From an uncultured Oscillospiraceae bacterium (GTDB lineage: Bacteria; Bacillota; Clostridia; Oscillospirales; Oscillospiraceae): a stretch of DNA of 64,000 bases. Of this stretch, positions 58,145 through 64,000 are shown one piece after another. Position numbers and translations under genes: made by a program. Position 1 is the stretch's first letter. Each line of letters begins with the position of its first letter. Under the pieces are notes generated by a model that ran no database searches, had not been told where the DNA came from, and was given only the letters and a program-made list of their open reading frames with translations. The stretch is taken from assembly GCA_944382965.1 (NCBI GenBank), contig CALWOA010000004.1, forward strand, positions 1 to 64,000. The letters are read 5' to 3'.

Positions 58145-59080
58145 GTGCCCATTCAAATACCCAACGACCTCCCCGCAGCAGGCATTCTGCAAAATGAAAA
58201 CATCTTCGTTATGAAGCAGACCCGGGCAGAAACTCAGCAGATTCGCCCTCTGGAAATTGTTCTGCTGAACTTGATGCCCACCAAAATCGTCACCGAAACC
58301 CAGTTGAGCCGTCTGCTGGGAAATACACCTCTGCAAGTACATTTGGAACTGATGATGGTCTCTTCCCACCGCTCCAAAAATACCCCTCAGGAACATCTGC
58401 TGACGTTCTACAAAACCTTTGATGAACTGAAAGACCGGAAATTTGATGGTATGGTGATTACCGGCGCGCCGGTGGAGCAGATGCCCTTTGAGGAAGTAGA
58501 CTACTGGGAAGAACTGTGTCGGATCATGGAGTGGAGCAAAACCCATGTACACTCCACCTTCCATATCTGCTGGGGTGCGCAGGCCGGGCTTTACTACCAC
58601 TACGGCATCCAGAAGCGGCCCCTGCCGGAAAAGCTTTTTGGCGTATATCCTCATCATGCGGACTACAAACGGGCCATTCTCCTAAGGGGCTTTGATGATG
58701 AATTCTGGATTCCCCATTCCCGGCACACCACCATTGACCGGGCAGATATCGAAAAGATTCCTGGCTTGAAAATCTTGGCTTCCTCGGAACAGGCGGGAGT
58801 CTATGCGCTGATGAACAAGGCCGGGCGGCAGATTTTTGTCACAGGCCATGCCGAGTATGACGCTGATACTCTGGAAAAAGAATATCTGCGGGATAAAAAC
58901 CAGGGACTTCCCATTCATGTTCCTGACAATTACTATCCCAACGACGATGATACCCAGTCTCCGGTGGTTCGCTGGCGAGGTCATGCTCATCTGCTGTTCA
59001 GCAACTGGCTGAACTACTTTGTCTACCAGACCACACCTTACGACATTATGGCTGTGGGTCAGGAATCCACGGCGGATTGA
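58145..59080 (+). CDS. metAA: Homoserine O-acetyltransferase (MetA family)
   Basis: A 311-residue MetA-fold acyltransferase. The catalytic Cys142 is in [15 protein letters not shown], and [10 protein letters not shown] and the C-terminal [20 protein letters not shown] are present. Residue 111 is Glu ([15 protein letters not shown]), the determinant for acetyl-CoA; succinyl-CoA users have Gly there. This fits the MetY next to it. It starts at a GTG with AGGAGG 7 nt upstream. Confidence 0.92.
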   Translation: MPIQIPNDLPAAGILQNENIFVMKQTRAETQQIRPLEIVLLNLMPTKIVTETQLSRLLGNTPLQVHLELMMVSSHRSKNTPQEHLLTFYKTFDELKDRKFDGMVITGAPVEQMPFEEVDYWEELCRIMEWSKTHVHSTFHICWGAQAGLYYHYGIQKRPLPEKLFGVYPHHADYKRAILLRGFDDEFWIPHSRHTTIDRADIEKIPGLKILASSEQAGVYALMNKAGRQIFVTGHAEYDADTLEKEYLRDKNQGLPIHVPDNYYPNDDDTQSPVVRWRGHAHLLFSNWLNYFVYQTTPYDIMAVGQESTAD

Positions 59081-59097
59081 CGACTTTTCCGAAGGCG

Positions 59098-59128
59098 ACT
59101 GCCCTCCTGCCAGCAGGAGGGTAGTTTT
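59098..59128 (+). terminator. Terminator of metY-metA
   Basis: ACTGCCCTCCTGC pairs with GCAGGAGGGTAGT (one G-U) across a 2-nt gap, followed by TTTG. The tail is short. Confidence 0.65.
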
Positions 59129-59153
59129 GTATCTCGTAAAACAGGAGGTTATT

Positions 59154-59855
59154 ATGATTACTACCATTCTTTTTGATCTGGACGGCACCCTGCTTCCCAT
59201 GGATCAGGAGCAGTTTGTCCGGGCATATCTGTCCAGCATGGCCCGAAAAATGGCTCCTTTGGGATATGATCCTGACGCACTGGTGAAGGCAGTCTGGGCC
59301 GGTACCGGTGCAATGGTCAAAAATAACTCGGATTATACAAATGAGCAGGTTTTCTGGCAAGTATTTGAGCAGCGTCTGGGGAAAGTCGCCGACAAATCCC
59401 CTTTCGACGAATTCTACGCAGTGGATTTTCCCCGTTTGCAGGATCAATGCGGATTTAATCCTCTGGCAGCCCAGGCAATTGCGGAAATCAAAGCGCTGGG
59501 CTATCGGACCGTTCTGGCAACCAATCCCCTGTTCCCTGCCGTGGCAACCCAGTGCCGTGCTGGCTGGGCAGGGCTGAAACCGGAGGATTTCGCTCTGATT
59601 ACTACATATGAAAATTCTTCCCGGTGCAAACCCAATCTGGACTACTATCGGGAAATTCTGGGTAAACTGAATCTGAACCCCGGAGAATGTCTGATGGTCG
59701 GCAACGATGTGGACGAAGATATGATTGCTTCTCAAATCGGTATGGATGTTTTCCTGCTGACGGACTGTCTGATCAATCGCAGCGGTCAGGACATCTCCCG
59801 GTATCACAGCGGCAGTTTCCCGGAATTGCTCGCCTTTATTCGGAGTCTATCGTAA
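59154..59855 (+). CDS. HAD-superfamily hydrolase
   Basis: A 233-residue HAD hydrolase. Motif I is LFDLDGTLLPMD, motif II is VLATNPLFPA, the motif III lysine lies near SSRCKPNLDYYREIL, and motif IV is MVGNDVDEDMIA. The cap is helical, type I. Substrate unknown. AGGAGG precedes the ATG at 59154. The alpha/beta hydrolase starts 1 bp after its stop. Confidence 0.85.
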   Translation: MITTILFDLDGTLLPMDQEQFVRAYLSSMARKMAPLGYDPDALVKAVWAGTGAMVKNNSDYTNEQVFWQVFEQRLGKVADKSPFDEFYAVDFPRLQDQCGFNPLAAQAIAEIKALGYRTVLATNPLFPAVATQCRAGWAGLKPEDFALITTYENSSRCKPNLDYYREILGKLNLNPGECLMVGNDVDEDMIASQIGMDVFLLTDCLINRSGQDISRYHSGSFPELLAFIRSLS

Positions 59856-59856
59856 T

Positions 59857-60780
59857 ATGGTGTTTCTGGTATTACTTTGTTTGGTTTTGGCAGTGGTGTT
59901 CGTCGGGGCTTACTATGCTTACCGTCTGGCATTCTATGCGCCGAAAGACGGTCGGGATCAGCTTCCTTCCCTGAGCGCCCATCAATATGACCCGTACCGG
60001 GATGAAATTTCCCGGATTGTGGAGCAACTTCAGCAGCGGGAATGTGAGACGGTAACCATCTTTTCCCATGATGGTCTGAAACTTTCCGGGCGATACTATC
60101 ATGTAAAGGACGGCGCGCCTTTGGATATCGGCTTTCACGGCTACCGCAGCAGCTGTCTAACGGATTTTTGCGGCGGCTCCCAACTGAGCCTCGACATGGG
60201 GCACAATCTGCTGTTGGTCGACCAGCGGGCCCATGGAAAAAGTGAAGGAAGAACCATTGCCTTCGGCATTCTGGAGCGGCAGGATGTGCTGAACTGGGTG
60301 TATTACGCTTTGGAGCGATTCGGTCCGGAGACGGAAATTCTGCTGTACGGCGTTTCCATGGGAGGCGCCGCGGTCGTGATGGCATCCGATCTGGAGCTGC
60401 CACCCAATGTCAAAGGAATTGTGGCGGACTGCCCATTTGCCAATCCTATGGAAATTATTCTGGAAGTTGCCCGGAAACGGCAGATGCCCGTTGCTTTGGT
60501 TCGCCCCTTTGTTTATCTGGGTGCAAAATTATACGGCGGGTTTGATTTGCGGGAAACCGATGCAATTCGAGCTGCGAAAAATGCCAAAGTGCCCATTTTG
60601 ATTCTTCACGGGGAGGCAGACGAGTTTGTTCCCTGCGCCATGAGCAGACGCATTGCCGAAGCCAATCCCAACAAGGTCACCTACTGTGCATTTCCCGGAG
60701 CTGAGCATGGCCTCAGCTTTCTGACAGATCCGGAAAAATACCGAAATACCGTGGAAGAATTTGTAAAAAGCGTTCTCTAG
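59857..60780 (+). CDS. Membrane-anchored alpha/beta hydrolase
   Basis: A 307-residue serine hydrolase with an N-terminal membrane helix (MVFLVLLCLVLAVVFVGAYYAY). The nucleophile elbow is GVSMGGAAVVMAS, the oxyanion region FHGYRSS, and LLLVDQRAHGKSEG, HGEADEFVP (Asp) and FPGAEHGLSF (His) complete the triad. It resembles YqkD-type proteins. Substrate unknown. Coupled to the HAD gene. Confidence 0.88.
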   Translation: MVFLVLLCLVLAVVFVGAYYAYRLAFYAPKDGRDQLPSLSAHQYDPYRDEISRIVEQLQQRECETVTIFSHDGLKLSGRYYHVKDGAPLDIGFHGYRSSCLTDFCGGSQLSLDMGHNLLLVDQRAHGKSEGRTIAFGILERQDVLNWVYYALERFGPETEILLYGVSMGGAAVVMASDLELPPNVKGIVADCPFANPMEIILEVARKRQMPVALVRPFVYLGAKLYGGFDLRETDAIRAAKNAKVPILILHGEADEFVPCAMSRRIAEANPNKVTYCAFPGAEHGLSFLTDPEKYRNTVEEFVKSVL

Positions 60781-60800
60781 CAGCAGGTTTCCAAGCCACA

Positions 60801-60838
60801 CAGCGTTCCTTTCTACCCGATTGGAACGCTGTTTTGTT
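60801..60838 (+). terminator. Terminator after the alpha/beta hydrolase gene
   Basis: CAGCGTTCC pairs perfectly with GGAACGCTG across a 13-nt loop, followed by TTTTGTTT. Confidence 0.75.
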
Positions 60839-60921
60839 TCGGAAACTATAAATTGGACTTGATTTTACAGAAAAATGGAATACAATAAAACCTATATTTT
60901 GTTTGGAAAGGTTGTGTTCCA

Positions 60922-61932
60922 ATGAATAAAGTCTACATTCCTCAGGGCTACAAGCCAATCCTGGATGCCTACGATACCCAGCGGGCCATTGCCTACATCA
61001 AAGACACCTTTCAGGAAGAATTCTCTAAAGCGCTGAACCTGAAGCGCGTCTCCGCTCCGCTGTTTGTCACGGAAAACTCCGGCTTGAACGATAACCTTAA
61101 TGGATACGAACGCCCCGTGGCCTTTGATATTCCTGCTGTGGGTACCGATGCTCAGGTGGTGCATTCCCTGGCAAAATGGAAGCGGCTTGCCCTGAAACGG
61201 TACAATTTTACCATTGGAAACGGCCTGTACACCGATATGAACGCAATCCGCCGGGACGAGGAACTGGACAACGTCCACTCCATCTACGTTGACCAGTGGG
61301 ACTGGGAGAAGATTATTACCCAGGAAAACCGGAACTCCGAATATTTGAAGCTCATTGTCCGGGCCATTGTTCGGGCGATTTGCGACACCAATGACCGGCT
61401 GCATGTCCGTTTCCCTCAGCTGCGGGTAGAACTGAATCGGGAGGTTTCCTTCATCACGTCCCAGGCCCTTGAAGACATGTATCCGGAGTTGGAAACTGGT
61501 TCTCAGCGGGAAAAAGCCTACGTCAAGGAACATAAGACCGCCTGCATCATGCAGATCGGCAGAAAGCTCCGCTCCGGCAAGCCCCACGATGGTCGGGCAC
61601 CGGACTACGACGACTGGAACCTGAACTGCGATATTTTCTTCTGGGATGAAGTTCTGGACCGGGCATTGGAAATTTCTTCCATGGGTATTCGTGTGGATGC
61701 CCAGTCCCTGGATCGCCAGCTGCAGGAATCCGGCTGCGACAACCGCCGGGGACTTCCCTTCCATAAAATGCTGCTGAATAACGAACTGCCTCTGACCATT
61801 GGCGGCGGTATCGGTCAGTCCCGGCTTGCCATGCTGATGATGGGCTGTGCCCACATTGGTGAAGTGCAGTCCAGCGTCTGGGACGCCGAAACCGTTGCTG
61901 CCTGTGAGCAGGCAGGCATTCCCCTGCTGTAA
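60922..61932 (+). CDS. asnA: Aspartate-ammonia ligase
   Basis: A 336-residue AsnA, which makes asparagine from aspartate and ammonia with ATP. It has the class II synthetase-like core with VSAPLFVTENSGLNDNLNGYERPV, VVHSLAKWKRLAL, GLYTDMNAIRRDE, SIYVDQWDWEK, and the end TIGGGIGQSRLAMLMM. TTGATT-16-TACAAT near 60857 is a probable promoter. Length normal. Confidence 0.97.
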   Translation: MNKVYIPQGYKPILDAYDTQRAIAYIKDTFQEEFSKALNLKRVSAPLFVTENSGLNDNLNGYERPVAFDIPAVGTDAQVVHSLAKWKRLALKRYNFTIGNGLYTDMNAIRRDEELDNVHSIYVDQWDWEKIITQENRNSEYLKLIVRAIVRAICDTNDRLHVRFPQLRVELNREVSFITSQALEDMYPELETGSQREKAYVKEHKTACIMQIGRKLRSGKPHDGRAPDYDDWNLNCDIFFWDEVLDRALEISSMGIRVDAQSLDRQLQESGCDNRRGLPFHKMLLNNELPLTIGGGIGQSRLAMLMMGCAHIGEVQSSVWDAETVAACEQAGIPLL

Positions 61933-62028
61933 CAGAATTTTCCTTTTTCTCCCATTTCCCTCCGGATTCCAGCAAAATGCTGGGGTAGCATTGCCGTTTT
62001 GCGGGCATGCTGTGAAGGGGGTGAGAAA

Positions 62029-62184
62029 TTGGAAAACCGTCTTCCCGACTGCTTCCGGGTAAATCCGGAAATGCGCCTTTGTTCCCAGTTTGACAGCTGG
62101 AGCATGAAACTGTTCGGAATCCCAGATCCGGGAAAAATGGGATTTCTGGTGCAGGATAATTTCCCGGAGGAGCATATCCAGTAA
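62029..62184 (+). CDS. 51-residue small protein
   Basis: A short ORF that starts at a TTG with AGGGGG 7 nt upstream. It reads (M)ENRLPDCFRVNPEMRLCSQF, then DSWSMKLFGIPDPGK, and ends DNFPEEHIQ. A GC-rich hairpin (CCCTGCCGCCG and partner) follows at 62188-62218 without a T-run. No motif recognised; not the shadow of another gene. Confidence 0.5.
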   Translation: MENRLPDCFRVNPEMRLCSQFDSWSMKLFGIPDPGKMGFLVQDNFPEEHIQ

Positions 62185-62256
62185 TCCTGCCCTGCCGCCG
62201 TTCTCCCGGCGGCAGGGCGTCGCTTAAGCAAAATTACCAACGTCCCTACTCTTTTA

Positions 62257-62285
62257 TTGACAACAGGCAGCAATCTGTCTATAAT
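62257..62285 (+). promoter_or_regulatory. Promoter of the cytidylate-kinase-like gene
   Basis: TTGACA and TATAAT with a 17-nt spacer, a perfect consensus, 44 bp before the start codon. Confidence 0.92.
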
Positions 62286-62329
62286 ATGGGTAAGAGAAGC
62301 ATCTGCGCTCTCGAAAGGAGGCTCATTTT

Positions 62330-62965
62330 ATGGAAAAGAAAATCATCACCATCAGCCGTGAATTTGGCTCCGGTGGTCGTACCGTTGGCCACCTGGTAGC
62401 GGAAAAGCTGGGAATTCCCTTCTATGATAAAGAATTGGTTGACCAGATTGCCTTGGAATCCGGCTTTGCTCCCAAGTTTGTGGAAGAAAACGGTGAGCAC
62501 TCTCCCGGCAGCAGCCTGTTCTCCTACGCTTTCGCCCACCAGGGCGTCCCCGGTGTGATGAATGGACTGTCTACTGCTGATTTTCTGTGGAACATCCAGT
62601 GCAGCGTGATTTTGCAGCTGGCAGAAAAAGGCCCCTGTGTCATCGTCGGACGCAACGCTGACTACATACTCAAAGACCGTCAGGATGCGCTGCATGTGTA
62701 CGTCTTTGCGGATATTCCCTTCCGCGCCGACCGAATTGTCCGTCGCTACGGTGAATCCGATAAGAGCCCGGAAGCCCGTCTGCAGGAAAAGGATAAGCGC
62801 CGCCGGGTGAATTACCAGCACTACACCGGCCGTACCTGGGGTCAGGCACAGAACTATGACATTTGCCTGGATACAGGTGTTTTGGGCATCCAGCAGTGTG
62901 CCGATATTGTGTGCCAGGTTGTGGAAAACTCCAAGAGAGAACCAGAGGCATCGGCTAATCTGTAA
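62330..62965 (+). CDS. Cytidylate kinase-like family protein
   Basis: A 211-residue P-loop kinase of the cytidylate-kinase-like 2 family. The N terminus is ITISREFGSGGRTVGHLVAEKLGI, in which the P-loop is S-R-E-F-G-S-G-G-R. YDKELVDQIALESGF, CVIVGRNADYIL and a lid with RLQEKDKRRRVNYQHYTGRTWGQ follow. It is not the housekeeping Cmk; substrate unknown. AAAGGAGG precedes the ATG. Confidence 0.9.
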   Translation: MEKKIITISREFGSGGRTVGHLVAEKLGIPFYDKELVDQIALESGFAPKFVEENGEHSPGSSLFSYAFAHQGVPGVMNGLSTADFLWNIQCSVILQLAEKGPCVIVGRNADYILKDRQDALHVYVFADIPFRADRIVRRYGESDKSPEARLQEKDKRRRVNYQHYTGRTWGQAQNYDICLDTGVLGIQQCADIVCQVVENSKREPEASANL

Positions 62966-63023
62966 TCCCCTTCGCCCCCAGTGACCTGGGGGCGATTTTT
63001 CCCGTAAAAATAAAAAATACCCC

Positions 63024-63052
63024 TTGACAATTCCAGAATAATCTGCTATTAT
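63024..63052 (+). promoter_or_regulatory. Promoter of rplJ-rplL
   Basis: TTGACA and TATTAT with 17-nt spacing; RNA would start near 63059. Confidence 0.9.
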
Positions 63053-63058
63053 ACACGA

Positions 63059-63160
63059 GTTGCCAAAGACAGCAGGTGCTGCAAAGCGTAATTCCTGCCG
63101 AGGTGCGTCAAATGGAATGATTTGCGTGTCTTTCTGTCTTCTGGCAGGAAGACACTTTTT
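63059..63160 (+). promoter_or_regulatory. Ribosomal protein L10 leader
   Basis: The leader has the L10-binding pattern CCAAAGACAGCAGGTGC and ATTCCTGCCGAGGTGCGTC, whose halves pair (GCAGG with CCTGC). A second hairpin, GTGTCTTTCTG with its partner ending AAGACAC (63126-63155), is followed by five T and acts as an intrinsic terminator. Excess L10 (with L12) binding the leader represses rplJ and rplL in Firmicutes. Confidence 0.88.
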
Positions 63161-63179
63161 ATTTTCGGAGGTGAAAATT

Positions 63180-63701
63180 ATGCCCAACGCTAAGGTTCTT
63201 GAGAGCAAGAAGGCAGTGGTCGAGTCCCTGACCGGCAAAATCAAGGAAGCTACTTCCGTGGTCTTTGTTGATTACAAGGGTATCACTGTTGCTCAGGATA
63301 CCGAGCTGCGTAAGCAGTTCCGTGAGGCCGGCGTCGAGTACGCTGTTGTGAAGAACACCCTGACCAATTTCGCAGCCAAGAATGCTGGTTACGATTTCTC
63401 TGAGGTTCTGAACGGTACTACCGCTATGGCTTCCACCACCGGCGACCCCATCGCCCCTGCTCGTATCGTCTGCGAGTTTGCCAAGAAGAACAAGGCCTGC
63501 AAGATCGCCATCAAGGGCGGAATTGTTGAAGGTTCTGTTCTGTCCGTCGATCAGCTCAATGGCTTCGGCGAACTGCCCAGCAAGAATGCTCTGGTTGCTT
63601 CTGTCCTGGGTACCTTCCTGGCTCCCATCTCCAGCCTGGCCTTCGTTCTGGATCAGATCCGGATGCAGAAGGACGGCTCCGCTCCCGCCGCAGAAGCCTA
63701 A
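63180..63701 (+). CDS. rplJ: Ribosomal protein L10
   Basis: A 173-residue L10, base of the L12 stalk. MPNAKVLESKKAVVESL at the start, VVFVDYKGITVAQDTELRKQFREAGVEYAVVKNTL in the rRNA-binding part, and a C-terminal helix for L12 dimers (SLAFVLDQIRMQKD) are present. GGAGGTG precedes the ATG at 63180. Codon bias is strong. Confidence 0.98.
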   Translation: MPNAKVLESKKAVVESLTGKIKEATSVVFVDYKGITVAQDTELRKQFREAGVEYAVVKNTLTNFAAKNAGYDFSEVLNGTTAMASTTGDPIAPARIVCEFAKKNKACKIAIKGGIVEGSVLSVDQLNGFGELPSKNALVASVLGTFLAPISSLAFVLDQIRMQKDGSAPAAEA

Positions 63702-63761
63702 TCTGGCTTTCGTGACACCACAAACATTTACCAAACACATACTTTTAGGAGGATTTTAAAA

Positions 63762-64000
63762 ATGGCTAGTGAAAAGATCACTGCTCTGGTTGAGCAGGTT
63801 AAGGAACTGACCGTTCTGGAGCTGTCCGAACTGGTTCACACCCTGGAAGAAGTTTTCGGCGTTTCCGCCGCTGCTGCTGCTGTTGCTGCTCCCGCTGCTA
63901 CCGCTGCTGTTGAAGTTGAAGAGAAGACCGAGTTCGACGTTATCCTGAAGAACGCCGGCGCTTCCAAGCTGGGCGTTATCAAGGTTGTCCGTGCCGCTAC
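63762..64000 (+). CDS. rplL: Ribosomal protein L7/L12 (cut by the window end)
   Basis: The first 79 codons of L12: [20 protein letters not shown], the Ala-rich hinge, then [32 protein letters not shown] lies before the ATG. The 3' end lies beyond the window. Confidence 0.97.
   Translation, partial: MASEKITALVEQVKELTVLELSELVHTLEEVFGVSAAAAAVAAPAATAAVEVEEKTEFDVILKNAGASKLGVIKVVRAA

Noticed and set aside
56801..58657. 618-codon open frame antisense to metY
   Set aside because: metY and metA motifs are unambiguous; the antisense frame spans both genes without its own signals.
1..64000. CRISPR arrays
   Set aside because: No regularly spaced direct repeats and no cas genes were seen.

Overview
The window looks like a stretch of chromosome from a spore-forming, low-to-mid GC Clostridia bacterium, most like the Oscillospiraceae/Ruminococcaceae. 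The evidence is Shine-Dalgarno sites close to AGGAGG before most genes, consensus TTGACA-17-TATAAT promoters, the large SRP RNA with an Alu domain, and the order scpA-scpB-DUF2953-gerW-dacF-rluB. A carboxynorspermidine-type polyamine operon and a divergent type IIA topoisomerase pair fit the same group. Species cannot be fixed from sequence alone.

Layout. 0.1-4.3 kb: a sugar-acid/glycerate block (KDPG aldolase, glycerate 2-kinase, D-2-hydroxyacid dehydrogenase, and a divergent HpcH/HpaI-type protein), followed by an IS630-type transposase remnant and tRNA-Pro. 5.1-6.3 kb: two half-size TauE/SafE genes and ruvX. 6.4-10.7 kb: a BlaI/M56 sensory locus with a beta-helix lipoprotein, a 904-residue M56 protein with a duplicated outer region, and a perfect 14-bp palindrome over the promoter. 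10.8-15.5 kb: DUF2500 and two ECF sigma/membrane-partner modules flanking a c-di-AMP receptor (DarA). 15.6-17.1 kb: an amidase and an AIM24-family protein. 17.2-23.3 kb: a consensus promoter, a compact structured RNA, a terminator-like hairpin, then speA-speE-speB-CASDH-nspC. 23.4-26.0 kb: cupin, tocopherol-cyclase-like protein, and a decayed integrative-element scar ending at the 3' end of tRNA-Arg. 26-30.8 kb: polysaccharide deacetylase, oligoendopeptidase F, EamA transporter. 30.8-34 kb: recR-ybaB-dnaX, SRP RNA and acpP. 34-40.6 kb: BaiN-type flavoprotein, RpiR regulator, then the scpA-to-rluB run. 41-49.5 kb: nucleoside kinase, tRNA-Gly, transglutaminase-like lipoprotein, YitT, and parC/parE. 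49.6-55.5 kb: Rieske flavoprotein, DUF1858 protein, TrmK, LTA-synthase-like protein, Nif3 protein, YebC. 55.6-64 kb: tRNA-Ser, metallophosphoesterase, metY-metA, HAD and alpha/beta hydrolases, asnA, a cytidylate-kinase-like protein, and the L10 leader with rplJ-rplL.

How genes work together. SpeA plus SpeB should make putrescine from arginine through agmatine, and CASDH plus NspC can convert a diamine to spermidine or norspermidine without decarboxylated SAM. SpeE in the same operon implies a second aminopropyl route, but no speD is present here. MetA carries Glu111, the acetyl-CoA signature, which matches the O-acetylhomoserine-using MetY beside it. GerW and DacF point to endospore formation.

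The least explained items are the structured RNA at 17279-17505, the BlaI/M56/beta-helix locus, the ACG-start LTA-synthase-like gene, and small ORFs that carry their own signals (25934 and 62029).
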